Source of the DNA: Enemella evansiae
GTDB lineage: Bacteria; Pseudomonadota; Alphaproteobacteria; Rhodobacterales; Rhodobacteraceae
Assembly (NCBI GenBank): GCA_017255395.1
Contig: JAFKDC010000013.1
Span: 1-64,000 of the forward strand
Reading direction: 5' to 3'
Length of the DNA stretch: 64,000 bases
Each line of letters begins with the position of its first letter. Positions within the stretch are counted from its first letter, which is position 1. The notes under the pieces were generated by a model. The model was not told where the DNA came from. It ran no database searches and saw only the letters and a list, made by a program, of their open reading frames with translations. Positions 27,249 to 37,042 of this stretch are shown here, in pieces. The position numbers and the translations under genes are program-made.

Positions 27249-27464
27249 TCAGCCCTTGCGCAGCTCGCTGCCCTTTTTGAGCACCTCGGCGCCGTCCGCC
27301 TGCCTGATCCGATAGGCCGGATTATCGTCATCCGCATCCCGCGTGACCGCGCTGCCCTTGATCTTCAGCGTGATTTTCCGGGTGTATTTCTTGACGACCT
27401 GCCCAGAGGCTGTGCCCTCGCCCCAGTCCCACTCGACACGGTCGCCTTCGTCATAATTCTTCAT
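27249..27464 (-). CDS. HVA1/DUF2945-like small protein
   Basis: A 71-residue protein matching the HVA1-type Tudor-like small domain: YDEGDRVEWDWGEGTASGQV, KYTRKITLKIKGSAVTRDAD and NPAYRIRQADGAEVLKKGSE. These proteins are common in alphaproteobacteria and fungi; their function is unknown. The ATG at 27464 has AGGAGG seven bases upstream. It stands alone. Confidence 0.8.
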   Translation of the reverse strand: MKNYDEGDRVEWDWGEGTASGQVVKKYTRKITLKIKGSAVTRDADDDNPAYRIRQADGAEVLKKGSELRKG

Positions 27465-27560
27465 CGCCGCACCTCCTGTCACAGTGGCAAACCCGCCGGG
27501 TCACGCGCCGGTTCCGCAGGGGGGACCCGCCCAAGGCGCGCGGGCGCGGGACAACAAAGG

Positions 27561-27590
27561 AAAAGCCCCGGCCACTGGGACCGGGGCTTT
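27561..27590 (-). terminator. Intrinsic terminator of the cox operon
   Basis: Read on the minus strand, AAAGCCCCGG and CCGGGGCTTTT form a stem with a 9-nt loop and a short T-rich tail, 21 bases past the coxM stop. Confidence 0.8.
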
Positions 27591-27611
27591 CCGTAGGATC
27601 TGCCTGCGGGA

Positions 27612-28400
27612 TCACCCGGCGGCGGTAACCGCCCGCTTGGTGATGACCGATACCAGATGCGCGCGATAGGCCGCAGACCCGTGCAGGTCCGAGATCATAT
27701 CGTCCGCCGGCACCGACAGTCCCTCCAGCGCCGAGGCCGAGAAGCTGCCCGCCAGCGCCTCTTCGGCAGCGGTCCAGCGATGCACGCCGTCGTTCGAGGC
27801 GCCGGTCACGGCGACCCGCACACCCGACGATCCGCGCGACACGAAGACCCCTACCAGCGCAAAGCGCGAGGCGGGCTGTTCGAACTTCACATAGGCCGCG
27901 GCCTCGGGGATCGGGAATTTCACCGCCGTCACGATCTCGCCCTCCTCCAGCGCGGTCGTGAACATGCCCTGAAAGAAATCGTCCGCCGCGATCTCGCGGG
28001 TGTTGGTCACGATGGTCGCGCCCGATCCCAGCGCCGCCGCCGGGTAACAGGCCGAGGGGTCGTTATTGGCAATCGAGCCGCCGATGGTGCCACGGTTGCG
28101 CACCGCCGGATCGCCGATATTGCCGGCCAGAGCCGCCAGCGCCGGGTAATGCGCCGCCGCCTCGCGCGCCACCGTGGCATGGGTGGTGCCGCCACCGATG
28201 GTCAACACGCCACCCTCGGCGGAGACCCCCTTCATCTCGTCGATGGCCGAAAGGCTCACCAGCACCGAGGGCATGGCCAGCCGCTGCTTCAGCGTCGGGA
28301 TCAGTGTCTGACCGCCACCCAGAGCCTGCGCATCCTCCTGCCCAAGGGCAGAGACCGCATCGGCCACCGTCTTCGGGCGCACCATATCGAATGAATACAT
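27612..28400 (-). CDS. coxM: CO dehydrogenase-type FAD subunit (CoxM-like)
   Basis: The medium subunit of the molybdenum hydroxylase, 262 residues, carrying FAD between the Fe-S subunit and the electron acceptor. The FAD-binding blocks are ALGGGQTLIPTLKQRLAMPS, VLTIGGGTTHATVAREAAA and GTIGGSIANNDPSACYPAAA. It is last in the coxG-S-L-M order on the minus strand. A family (c) intergenic repeat lies between coxL and this gene and ends just before the ribosome site GAAGGAGG. Confidence 0.88.
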   Translation of the reverse strand: MYSFDMVRPKTVADAVSALGQEDAQALGGGQTLIPTLKQRLAMPSVLVSLSAIDEMKGVSAEGGVLTIGGGTTHATVAREAAAHYPALAALAGNIGDPAVRNRGTIGGSIANNDPSACYPAAALGSGATIVTNTREIAADDFFQGMFTTALEEGEIVTAVKFPIPEAAAYVKFEQPASRFALVGVFVSRGSSGVRVAVTGASNDGVHRWTAAEEALAGSFSASALEGLSVPADDMISDLHGSAAYRAHLVSVITKRAVTAAG

Positions 28401-28437
28401 CGTCTTGTCCTCCTTCGGACGTCAAAGGCCCCCTGGG

Positions 28438-28490
28438 CTTCTTTTCTGTCCAAATACTCTCGGGGGTCCGGGGGTCCGAGGACCCCCGGC
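28438..28490 (-). repeat. Hairpin-GTATTT-GAAG repeat (family c, copy 1)
   Basis: On the minus strand a GGGGGTCC-TC-GGACCCCC hairpin (28487-28470) is followed by GAGAGTATTTGGACAGAAAA and GAAG. It lies between coxL and coxM, in the direction of transcription. Related copies are at 40641-40700 and 57883-57943. Confidence 0.7.
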
Positions 28491-28499
28491 ACTATCAAC

Positions 28500-30872
28500 T
28501 CAGTGCTGCATCGCCTGCCAGACGCGCGCGGGCGAAACCGGCATGTCGATATGGGTCACATGGCTGTGGCCCGCCGAATGCAGCGCATCGATCACCGCGT
28601 TCACCACCGTCGGCGGCGAGCCGATCGCCCCGGCCTCGCCGCAGCCCTTCACCCCAAGCGGGTTGTGCGTGCAGGGCGTCTGGCACGAGTGGTCGACCAC
28701 GTAGTTCGCCATCATCGGGATGTCGTCGGCGCGCGGCATGGCATAGTCCATGTAGGACGCCGACAGCAGCTGGCCGTTCTCGTCGTAGGCGCAGTTTTCC
28801 AGCAGCGCCTGCCCGATCCCCTGCGCGATGCCGCCGTGGACCTGACCCTCGACGATCATCGGGTTGACCACATTACCGAAGTCGTCGGCAGAGACGAACT
28901 TCTCGATGGTGACCTTCCCGGTCTCGGGGTCCACCTCGACCTCGCAGGCATAGGCGCCCGCCGGGTAGGTGAAGTTGGCGGGATCGTAGAAAGCCGTCTC
29001 TTCCAGACCCGGCTCGATATCCTCGAGCGGGTAGTTGTGCGGCACGTAGGCGGCCAGCGTCACGTCGCCCCAGGCCACGGACTTGTCCGTGCCCGCAACC
29101 GAGAACTGGCCGTCCTTCAGCTCGATATCCGCATCCGAGGCTTCCAGCAGGTGACCGGCGATCTTCTTGGCCTTGTTGATGATCTTCTCGGTCGCCCGCA
29201 CCATGGCGGAGCCGCAGACCGCCAGCGAGCGCGAGCCATAGGTGCCCATGCCGAAGGGGATCTTGGAGGTGTCGCCATGGACGATGTCGACCATGCTTTC
29301 GTCGATGCCCAGCATCTCGGCCACGACCTGCGGGAAGACCGTCTCGTGGCCCTGACCGTGGCTGTGCGCGCCGACCATGACCGAGATCGAGCCGGTGGCG
29401 TTCACCCGCACGGTGGCGGCGTCATAAAGGCCCGCGCGCGCGCCCAACTGACCCACGAGGTTCGACGGCGCGATGCCGCAGGCCTCGATGAAGCAGTTGA
29501 TGCCCAGACCGCGCAGCTTGCCCTTGGCCTCGCTCTCCTTCCGGCGCGCCTCGAAATTGCCGAGGTCCATCAGCGCTTCCATCCGGTCCATGGTCGCGAC
29601 GTAGTCGCCGGTGTCGTACTCGACCGCCACCGGGGTGGCATAGGGGAAGGAGGTGATGAAGTTCTGCCGCCGCAGCTTGATCGGGTCGACGCCCAGCTCG
29701 CGGGCGGCCATGTCGATCACGCGCTCCAGCTGGTAGGTCGCTTCCGGGCGGCCCGCGCCGCGATAGGCGTCCACCGGCACGGTGTTGGTGAAGACGGCCT
29801 TCACGTTCACCTGCACCGCGGGGGTCTTGTAGTTACCCGCCATCAGCGTCCCGTGCAGCCAGGTCGGCACAGAGGAGGAGAAGGTCGAGAGATAGGCCCC
29901 CATGTTGGCATAGGTGTCGGTGCGCACGGCGGTGAAGTTGTTGTCCGCATCCAGCGCCAGTTCGATCTTGGTCACGTGGTCGCGACCGTGGGCGTCGGAC
30001 ATGAAGGCCTCGGACCGCGACGAGGTCCATTTGACGGGCCGGTTGATCTGCCGCGAGGCGAAGGTGACAAAGGCCTCTTCCGCGTAGTGGAAGATCTTGG
30101 TGCCGAAGCCGCCGCCCACGTCGGGCGCCACGACCTTCAGCTTGTGCTCGGGGATGCCGAGGACGAAGGCGCCCATCAAGAGCCGGATCACATGCGGGTT
30201 CTGCGAGGTCGTATAGAGCGTCGACTCGTCGTTGGCCCGGTTGTAGTCGCCAAGCGCAACGCGCGGCTCCATCGGGTTGGCCACCAGACGGTTGTTCACC
30301 AGTTCCAGCGTGGTGACATGCGCGGCCTCGGCAAAGGCCTTGTCCGTGGTTTCCGTGTCGGTGCCGAACTGCCAGTCATAGCAGAGGTTGTCCGCGATAT
30401 CGTCGTGCACCTTGGTGGCGCCCTCGGCCAGCGCGGCCTTCATGTCGACGACGGCGGGCAGCTCGGAGATATCGACCTCGATGGCCTCGGCGGCATTGCG
30501 CGCCTCTTCGAGGCTCTCGGCCACGATGGCGGCAATCGGGTCACCGACGTGACGCACCTTGCCCTGTGCCAGCACCGGGTGCGGCGGTTCCTTCATGGCC
30601 TCGCCGTGCTTGTCGGTCACCTGCCAGCCGCAGGGCAGACCGCCGACACCCTCGAAATCGGCGCCGGTGAAGATCCGCACCACGCCGGGCATCCCCGCCG
30701 CGGCCTCGGTGTTGATGGAATTGATCGTCCCGTGCGCCATGTCGGACCGCAGGAAGTAGCAATAGGTCTGACCGTAGACGGAAATATCGTCGGTGTACTG
30801 ACCGGCTCCGGTCAGGAAGCGCACGTCCTCGCGCCGCTTCTGGCTTGCGCCGATGCCATGATCCTTCGGCAT
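28500..30872 (-). CDS. coxL: Form II CO dehydrogenase-type molybdenum subunit (CoxL-like)
   Basis: A 790-residue large subunit of the xanthine dehydrogenase/aerobic CO dehydrogenase family; it holds the molybdopterin cofactor. The active-site loop reads VDAYRGAGRPE (AYRGAGR at 369-375), the form II signature. Form I, the proven CO oxidiser, has AYRCSFR with the Cu-binding Cys, which is absent here. GGGFGTK (253-259) and the catalytic-type Glu in GCGEAGAIGSPP (E746) are present. The S-L-M order also fits form II. The true substrate may not be CO. Confidence 0.92.
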   Translation of the reverse strand: MPKDHGIGASQKRREDVRFLTGAGQYTDDISVYGQTYCYFLRSDMAHGTINSINTEAAAGMPGVVRIFTGADFEGVGGLPCGWQVTDKHGEAMKEPPHPVLAQGKVRHVGDPIAAIVAESLEEARNAAEAIEVDISELPAVVDMKAALAEGATKVHDDIADNLCYDWQFGTDTETTDKAFAEAAHVTTLELVNNRLVANPMEPRVALGDYNRANDESTLYTTSQNPHVIRLLMGAFVLGIPEHKLKVVAPDVGGGFGTKIFHYAEEAFVTFASRQINRPVKWTSSRSEAFMSDAHGRDHVTKIELALDADNNFTAVRTDTYANMGAYLSTFSSSVPTWLHGTLMAGNYKTPAVQVNVKAVFTNTVPVDAYRGAGRPEATYQLERVIDMAARELGVDPIKLRRQNFITSFPYATPVAVEYDTGDYVATMDRMEALMDLGNFEARRKESEAKGKLRGLGINCFIEACGIAPSNLVGQLGARAGLYDAATVRVNATGSISVMVGAHSHGQGHETVFPQVVAEMLGIDESMVDIVHGDTSKIPFGMGTYGSRSLAVCGSAMVRATEKIINKAKKIAGHLLEASDADIELKDGQFSVAGTDKSVAWGDVTLAAYVPHNYPLEDIEPGLEETAFYDPANFTYPAGAYACEVEVDPETGKVTIEKFVSADDFGNVVNPMIVEGQVHGGIAQGIGQALLENCAYDENGQLLSASYMDYAMPRADDIPMMANYVVDHSCQTPCTHNPLGVKGCGEAGAIGSPPTVVNAVIDALHSAGHSHVTHIDMPVSPARVWQAMQH

Positions 30873-31119
30873 TTGGTATCCTCCCTAGGGGTGACGGACC
30901 GAGGTCCGATAACTCATCTCGTGTTCTGCCGGGTTTACGGCCAGCGCCCCGCACTAGGTGCAAAGGCTCAGGACGCGATCAGGCCCGGCAGCGTGACGGC
31001 TTGAAGCGGATGGGGCGCGGGGCCGATCCATTCGACGATCCCGGTCCAACTGTTGGAGATCGCCTTGGCGATCCCGACGTTCGGATCGAGCCGGATGAAC
31101 CGCATGCGCCCGCCTCACC

Positions 31120-31605
31120 TCACTCGGCGGCGACCGCCGGCACGTCCTGACCCGAAGCGGCCATGATCGCGCGGACGATGTTGTGGTAGCCCGTGCAGCG
31201 GCAGATGTTGCCCTGCAGGTGGTGACGCACCTCGGCCTCGGTGGGCTTGGGGTTGTCCTTCAGCAGCGCCGCCGCCGCCATGACCATGCCCGGCGTGCAG
31301 AAACCGCACTGAAGCCCGTGGTATTCCTGAAACGCCGCCTGGATCGCGTTCAGCGTGCCGTCCTTGTCCGCCTGCCCCTCGATCGTCGCAACCTCTGCGC
31401 CCTCGGCCTCGGCCGCGAACATGGTGCAGGCCTTCACCTGCAGGCCGTCGACGTGGATCGTGCAGGCGCCGCACTGCGAGGTGTCGCAGCCGACGTGGGT
31501 GCCGGTCAGACGCAGTTCCTCGCGCAGGAATTCCGTCATCAGCGTGTTGCCCTTGACCGATTTGGTGACGGATCTGCCATTCACCACCATCGTCACTTCT
31601 GCCAT
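31120..31605 (-). CDS. coxS: CO dehydrogenase-type [2Fe-2S] subunit (CoxS-like)
   Basis: A 161-residue small subunit with two [2Fe-2S] clusters. The ferredoxin-like domain has [18 protein letters not shown] (with a fourth Cys in VKACTMF). The helical domain has [18 protein letters not shown] and [16 protein letters not shown]. It passes electrons from the molybdenum site to FAD. The ATG at 31605 has AGGGAGGA upstream; a longer open frame upstream is a shadow of coxG. A gap of about 250 nt with no convincing gene separates it from coxL. Confidence 0.94.
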   Translation of the reverse strand: MAEVTMVVNGRSVTKSVKGNTLMTEFLREELRLTGTHVGCDTSQCGACTIHVDGLQVKACTMFAAEAEGAEVATIEGQADKDGTLNAIQAAFQEYHGLQCGFCTPGMVMAAAALLKDNPKPTEAEVRHHLQGNICRCTGYHNIVRAIMAASGQDVPAVAAE

Positions 31606-31684
31606 CTTGCTATCCTCCCTGGATGTCCAAATCTGGGTAATCCGGCGCAGCCGCGCGCCGGGAAAATCTCGGTAACCGGATGGT

Positions 31685-32209
31685 TCACGAAACCATGCGC
31701 TTGAACCAGCCTTTTTTCTTGCCGTCCTGATCCGGCGCGTCGGCCTCGGGCGCCGCGTCCGGGTCGGACGGCCCCTCGACCGCCTGCTGGAAGTTGTCGA
31801 AGAACTGGTCGGCCATCTTCTTGGCGAAACCGTCGATGATGCGGCTGCCCAGCTGCGCCAGCTTGCCGCCCACGTTGGCCTCGACCGCATAGGTCAGTTC
31901 GGTGCCGCCCTCGGCAGGTGCCAGCGTCACGTCCGCCCCGCCCTTGGCGAAACCGGCGGCGCCGCCCTTGCCCTCGCCCGAAAGCGTGACGGCATTGGGC
32001 GCGTCCATGTTCGACAGGCTGACCTGCCCCTTGAAGGTCGCCTTCACCGGGCCGACCTTCTGGACGACCGTCGCCTCGAAGCCCTCTTCCGCAGAGCCGG
32101 ACATCTCGGTGCAGCCGGGCACGCAGGCCTTCAGCACCTCGGGGTCGAGGATCGCGGCCCAGACCACCGCCTGCGGGGCCTTGATGATACGGGAATCGCT
32201 CATTTTCAT
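31685..32209 (-). CDS. coxG: CoxG family SRPBCC protein
   Basis: A 174-residue CoxG (SRPBCC/START-like) protein: [40 protein letters not shown] and [20 protein letters not shown] fit the family. After the fold, an acidic linker ([15 protein letters not shown]) leads to a basic, aromatic end [11 protein letters not shown] that could bind the membrane. In mycobacterial CO dehydrogenase, CoxG shuttles quinone between membrane and enzyme, and a similar role is plausible here. It is the first gene of the operon. Confidence 0.88.
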   Translation of the reverse strand: MKMSDSRIIKAPQAVVWAAILDPEVLKACVPGCTEMSGSAEEGFEATVVQKVGPVKATFKGQVSLSNMDAPNAVTLSGEGKGGAAGFAKGGADVTLAPAEGGTELTYAVEANVGGKLAQLGSRIIDGFAKKMADQFFDNFQQAVEGPSDPDAAPEADAPDQDGKKKGWFKRMVS

Positions 32210-32569
32210 GGATTCAGTCCTTTCCGTGTCAGGCGCAGCCTAGGCGCGGGGCCGGGGCCGGGGATATTAGACCAAGGGCGTAGCCGTGCGCCCCGCGTCA
32301 CCAGAGCGGCCGCTTCCGGGGCATCCCGAAAGCCGCGATGATCGCATCGATTCGGCCTTTCCCCAGCCAGGCATCGATGGCATCGCCCGCCGCCTGTGCA
32401 CACCGAGGTTAGGCGAAACGCCGCGACGATCCCAGCACCCATTTCGGCCTGTTTAGCCCGGGCAGCGGGCCCTCTGCCCCCGCTCGCGCAACACCGCAAC
32501 TGCGACATCGGTCCCATGGCCGCCAAGCCCGGACCACCGGGCGCCGCGCCGGGGTCACCCCGGCAGGCG
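32210..32569. other. Upstream region of the cox operon, no gene seen
   Basis: 360 nt between coxG and the palindrome pair, on the 5' side of the cox operon. Open frames here lack ribosome sites and family matches. I could not identify a clear promoter. Confidence 0.4.
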
Positions 32570-32613
32570 CAAGAGTTTTCGAAAACTCTTGCAAATTTCT
32601 TCGAAGAAATTTG
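32570..32613. repeat. Tandem palindrome pair (copy 3)
   Basis: Two perfect 22-nt palindromes directly abutting, both centred on TTCGAA: 32570-32591 (half-site CAAGAGTTTTC) and 32592-32613 (half-site CAAATTTCTTC). A separate GC hairpin, GCGGGGCCGC-N7-GCGGCCCCGC, lies at 32701-32727 before the deoR-type gene. Confidence 0.75.
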
Positions 32614-32804
32614 CCGCTGGCCGCGCCTGCGCCCTGCCATGCTCCGTCCCTCCGCGCTTTCCGGGCCCAGGCCCGAGGGGCAAGACAACCCACCCGCGCG
32701 GCGGGGCCGCTGCCCCTGCGGCCCCGCTGTCAGCGGCACCGGGCGGCTCGCATTGCAGCTTCAGGCAAAATACGGCAACTTTCCGCAAAACATGGAATCG
32801 TCAG

Positions 32805-33557
32805 ATGACCCGGCCCAACACACCCGAAGCCCGACAGGAGGCGCTGCGCCACCGTCTCGACGCGGGCGAGGCGCTTAGCCTCAGCGCCCTTTCGCAGGAA
32901 TTCGGCGTCTCGCCCGACAGCATTCGGCGCGACCTCAAGGCACTGGAATCGCAGGGCCACGCCCGTTGCATCCGGGGCGGCGCGCTGCCACCGCAGCCGC
33001 TGGCGCGTGCCACGCTCGACCGCCTGCCAGAGATGGACCACGCCGCCCTGACCGCCGCCGCCCTGCCGCTGATCGCGGACGGCATGGTGGTGCTCATGGA
33101 CGGCGGCACAACCATCGCCGCACTCGCCGCCGCCCTGCCCCGGCTTCCCAAGGCGCTGATCGTGACGCCTGCCCCCGCCGTGGCGCTTGCCACCCTGCGC
33201 CGGGGCACACCGACGCATCTGATCGGCGGCCGCCTCTCGCCCTCCGGTGCCATCGCGGTCGGCTCGGACAGCACGCGGGCGCTGTCGCGCATCGCCGCCG
33301 ACCTCGCCCTGCTCGGGGTCTGTGGCATCGACCCCGCCTTCGGCCTCTCGGCTGAGGACACCGACGAGGCCGCGATCAAGCGCGCCATGCTCGACACGGC
33401 CCACCGTAGCGCCCTGCTGACCGCTGGGGCAAAGCTTGGCACCCGCAGCCGGTTCCGCGTCGCCCCCTGCGCGGCGCTGGACATCCTGATCACCGATGCG
33501 CCCGCCGACGCGACGCACCCCTATTCTGACCTTGGAATGGAGATCCGCCATGCCTGA
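32805..33557 (+). CDS. DeoR family regulator
   Basis: A 250-residue sugar-responsive repressor. The N-terminal winged helix shows LSLSALSQEFGVSPDSIRRD and LKALESQGHARCIRGGALPP. The effector domain shows VVLMDGGTTIAALAAALPRL, GGRLSPSGAIAVGSDSTRAL and LGVCGIDPAFGLSAEDTDEA (with EAAIKRAM). DeoR proteins usually sense a phosphorylated sugar. It overlaps the transporter gene by eight bases, so it very likely controls that transporter. The ATG at 32805 has only a weak ribosome site. Confidence 0.88.
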   Translation: MTRPNTPEARQEALRHRLDAGEALSLSALSQEFGVSPDSIRRDLKALESQGHARCIRGGALPPQPLARATLDRLPEMDHAALTAAALPLIADGMVVLMDGGTTIAALAAALPRLPKALIVTPAPAVALATLRRGTPTHLIGGRLSPSGAIAVGSDSTRALSRIAADLALLGVCGIDPAFGLSAEDTDEAAIKRAMLDTAHRSALLTAGAKLGTRSRFRVAPCAALDILITDAPADATHPYSDLGMEIRHA

Positions 33558-34719
33558 CATCCACCGCGCCCGCCTTGCGGTCTCTGCCGCCTTCGCCCTG
33601 AACGGCGCGCTTCTGGGCGCCTGGGCCAGCCGGGTTCCGGCGGTGCGCGACCGCTTCGAGCTGTCAGAGGGCGCGCTCGGGCTGATGCTGCTGGTCATGG
33701 GGGTCGGCGCGCTGCTGTCCTTCCCGCTGGCGGGCAGCATGGCCGACCGGCGCGGCGCCTACCCGGTCGCCTGCCTGCTGGCCTGCTTCTACCTTCTGAC
33801 CATCGTCGCCATCGGCCTCGCCCCGGTCCCCCTCGCGCTGGCCGCCGCGCTCTTCGCCTTCGGCGCCTGCCACGGCGCCATGGACGTGGCGATGAACAGC
33901 TGGGCGGCAGAGGTCGAACGCGCCTCGGGCCGCTCGATCATGTCGTCCTTCCACGCGATGTGGAGCCTCGGCGCCGGTCTGGGCGCGGGCGGAGGCTGGC
34001 TGGCCACCCGCGCGGGCCTGTCGCTCGACGTGCATTTCGCCCTGACCGCCCTGGCGGTGGCGCTTGTCTTCGGCCCGCTGATCCGCACCCGCTGGGACAG
34101 CCGCCGCAGCGCGCCCGGCGCCAAGGGGCCGGTCTTTGCCCTGCCGCGCGGCGCGCTGGTGCTGGTGGGCGTGGTGGCCCTGGCGGCGGGGCTCGGCGAA
34201 GGCGCCGCCGCCGACTGGAGCGCGGTCTTCCTTGCCGATGTGGTCGGCACCACGCAGTCGCAGGCGGCCCTCGGCTATGCCATCTTCAGCGCCACCATGG
34301 TGGCGATGCGGCTCTGCGTCGATGGGCTGATCACGCGCTTCGGCCCGGTGGCCACCGCCCGCGCCGCCGGGCTTTTCGCCGCCCTCGGGACGGCACTGGT
34401 GGTCGGCCCGGCCACGCTGCCGCTGACGCTGGCCGGCTACGTGCTGATCGGCATGGGCTACGCGGCGGTGATCCCTATGGCCTTCAGCCGCGCCGCCGCC
34501 GACCCGGACGTGCCCGCCGGACAGGCCATCGCCTCGGTCGCGACGCTGGGGTACGGCGCCATGCTGATGGGGCCGCCCGCCATCGGCTTCCTCGCGGAAC
34601 TGACCTCGCTGCGCCTCGCCCTGGCCCTTGTGGGCGCCGCGGCACTCGCCATCACCGCCCTCGCCCCGGTGCTCGGCCAGGGCCGCGGCCTGCCACGGGG
34701 CCGGACCGCACCGGGCTGA
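33550..34719 (+). CDS. MFS transporter (YbjJ-like)
   Basis: A 389-residue, 12-helix major facilitator protein. LLGAWASRVPAVRDRFELSE at the first loop, GSMADRRGAYPVA (MFS motif A) and GACHGAMDVAMNSWAAEVE in helix 4 are typical of the YbjJ/fucose-permease-like group often paired with DeoR regulators. The substrate is probably a sugar or related compound but cannot be named. The start overlaps the regulator's end (ATGCCTGA), with GGAG upstream. Confidence 0.85.
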   Translation: MPDIHRARLAVSAAFALNGALLGAWASRVPAVRDRFELSEGALGLMLLVMGVGALLSFPLAGSMADRRGAYPVACLLACFYLLTIVAIGLAPVPLALAAALFAFGACHGAMDVAMNSWAAEVERASGRSIMSSFHAMWSLGAGLGAGGGWLATRAGLSLDVHFALTALAVALVFGPLIRTRWDSRRSAPGAKGPVFALPRGALVLVGVVALAAGLGEGAAADWSAVFLADVVGTTQSQAALGYAIFSATMVAMRLCVDGLITRFGPVATARAAGLFAALGTALVVGPATLPLTLAGYVLIGMGYAAVIPMAFSRAAADPDVPAGQAIASVATLGYGAMLMGPPAIGFLAELTSLRLALALVGAAALAITALAPVLGQGRGLPRGRTAPG

Positions 34720-34764
34720 CAACGGCCACCGCCCCGCAGCATACGAAACCGGCCCCGCCCCCAT

Positions 34765-34939
34765 GGCTTGCTTCGGAGCCGTCCTTCGCCTGCCGCCCAA
34801 AGGACAGCTCCGGGTGCCCGGCCCAAGCCAAATCGCCGAGGGGCCCCGGAACGGGGAGACGGCTATTTTGCTTGGGCCGGGCGGCCAGAGATGGCACGCA
34901 GGGCAAAAGGGGAAGGACGGCTCCCAAGGCTTGCTTGGG
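34765..34939. repeat. Long nested hairpin element (family a, copy A)
   Basis: Inner arms 34816-34838 and 34860-34882 pair at 21 of 23 positions around a loop containing GGGGCCCCGGAACGGGG. Outer arms near 34765-34790 and 34909-34935 pair as well (GGAGCCGTCCTTC with GAAGGACGGCTCC). It lies between the convergent MFS and HerA-like genes. A smaller hairpin, AAGGGTTTT-N5-AAAACCCTT, is at 34960-34982. The sister copy is at 61862-62042. Confidence 0.75.
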
Positions 34940-35002
34940 TGAGTGCCAGAGCTGGCCGGAAGGGTTTTCCTGCAAAACCCTTCCCCCGCGCCGGTCCCAC
35001 CC

Positions 35003-36556
<1,554 letters not shown>

Positions 36557-36669
36557 CGTCACCCTTCCTGTCCCGCTTTCCGTCCCGCTTCGCCGGTTCA
36601 AAGCCCCTTGGCCGCCCCCGTCCCGCAGGTCACCCCCAAAAATACAAACTTAACCTTTTGATGCCATAG

Positions 36670-36759
36670 TCATTGTCGGTCCGGGGCGTCATGTCCTCTC
36701 CTGCCCCGGACCGACTTCCTCCCTGTCAGACTGGCCGCGCCCCCGGGCGCGGCTTTTTT
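36670..36759 (+). ncRNA. Candidate small RNA 1 (two hairpins, anti-SD motifs)
   Basis: A perfect 13-bp stem, GTCGGTCCGGGGC (36675-36687) with GCCCCGGACCGAC (36703-36715), encloses a 15-nt loop with TCCTCTCCT. The linker carries CTTCCTCCCT. A strong intrinsic terminator follows: GCCGCGCCC-CC-GGGCGCGGC and TTTTTT (36734-36759). The CU-rich, anti-Shine-Dalgarno-like motifs in and after a hairpin recall the alphaproteobacterial cuckoo/CcsR-type small RNAs. No open frame is present and no clear -35 was found. It is not a leader of the IalB-like gene, because it is terminated 280 nt before that start. Confidence 0.6.
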
Positions 36760-36799
36760 ATGCAGGCCCATTCTTGTCGTCTGTCTTTCACAAAGCCTG

Positions 36800-36902
36800 T
36801 TGACCGGCTCGTTTTCATTTCGTAGCGTCCCCCCAATGACAAAGTCGGCCGGTCCGACAGGGAGCGATAATGGAAAGGGGCCCGGGGGGTCCCTTTTCTT
36901 TT
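36800..36902 (+). ncRNA. Candidate small RNA 2 with promoter
   Basis: TTGACC (36800-36805) and TAGCGT (36823-36828) are spaced by 17 nt, a good sigma-70-like promoter. Downstream are a small hairpin, GTCGG-CCGGT-CCGAC (36844-36858), and a terminator-like 10-bp stem, AAAGGGGCCC with GGGTCCCTTT (36874-36896), then TTCTTTT. This would give a transcript of about 65-70 nt. It could instead be a leader peptide region (ATG at 36870) or part of the upstream region of the IalB-like gene. Confidence 0.4.
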
Positions 36903-37042
36903 CCCTGCCGGCCCCGACCGTCACGACGCGGGCGCAAATTCGCCCAAACGGCCCGCAAGGTACGTGATTTCCGCCCTGACAGTGTCAGCCGCCCGTGCTA
37001 AAGCCAGCCCCAACCAGAGAACGAAAAAGTCCGAGGACGTCC

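Noticed and set aside
27612-30872. Calling the cox genes a proven carbon monoxide dehydrogenase
   Set aside because: The form II active-site loop lacks the Cu-binding Cys of true CO oxidisers, so I limit the call to CO dehydrogenase-type.
30873-31119. Possible small gene between coxS and coxL (minus strand, ATG at 31106)
   Set aside because: The frame gives an Arg/Asp-rich chance-like peptide of about 50 residues with no family match; the ribosome site is only partial. I leave the gap unannotated.
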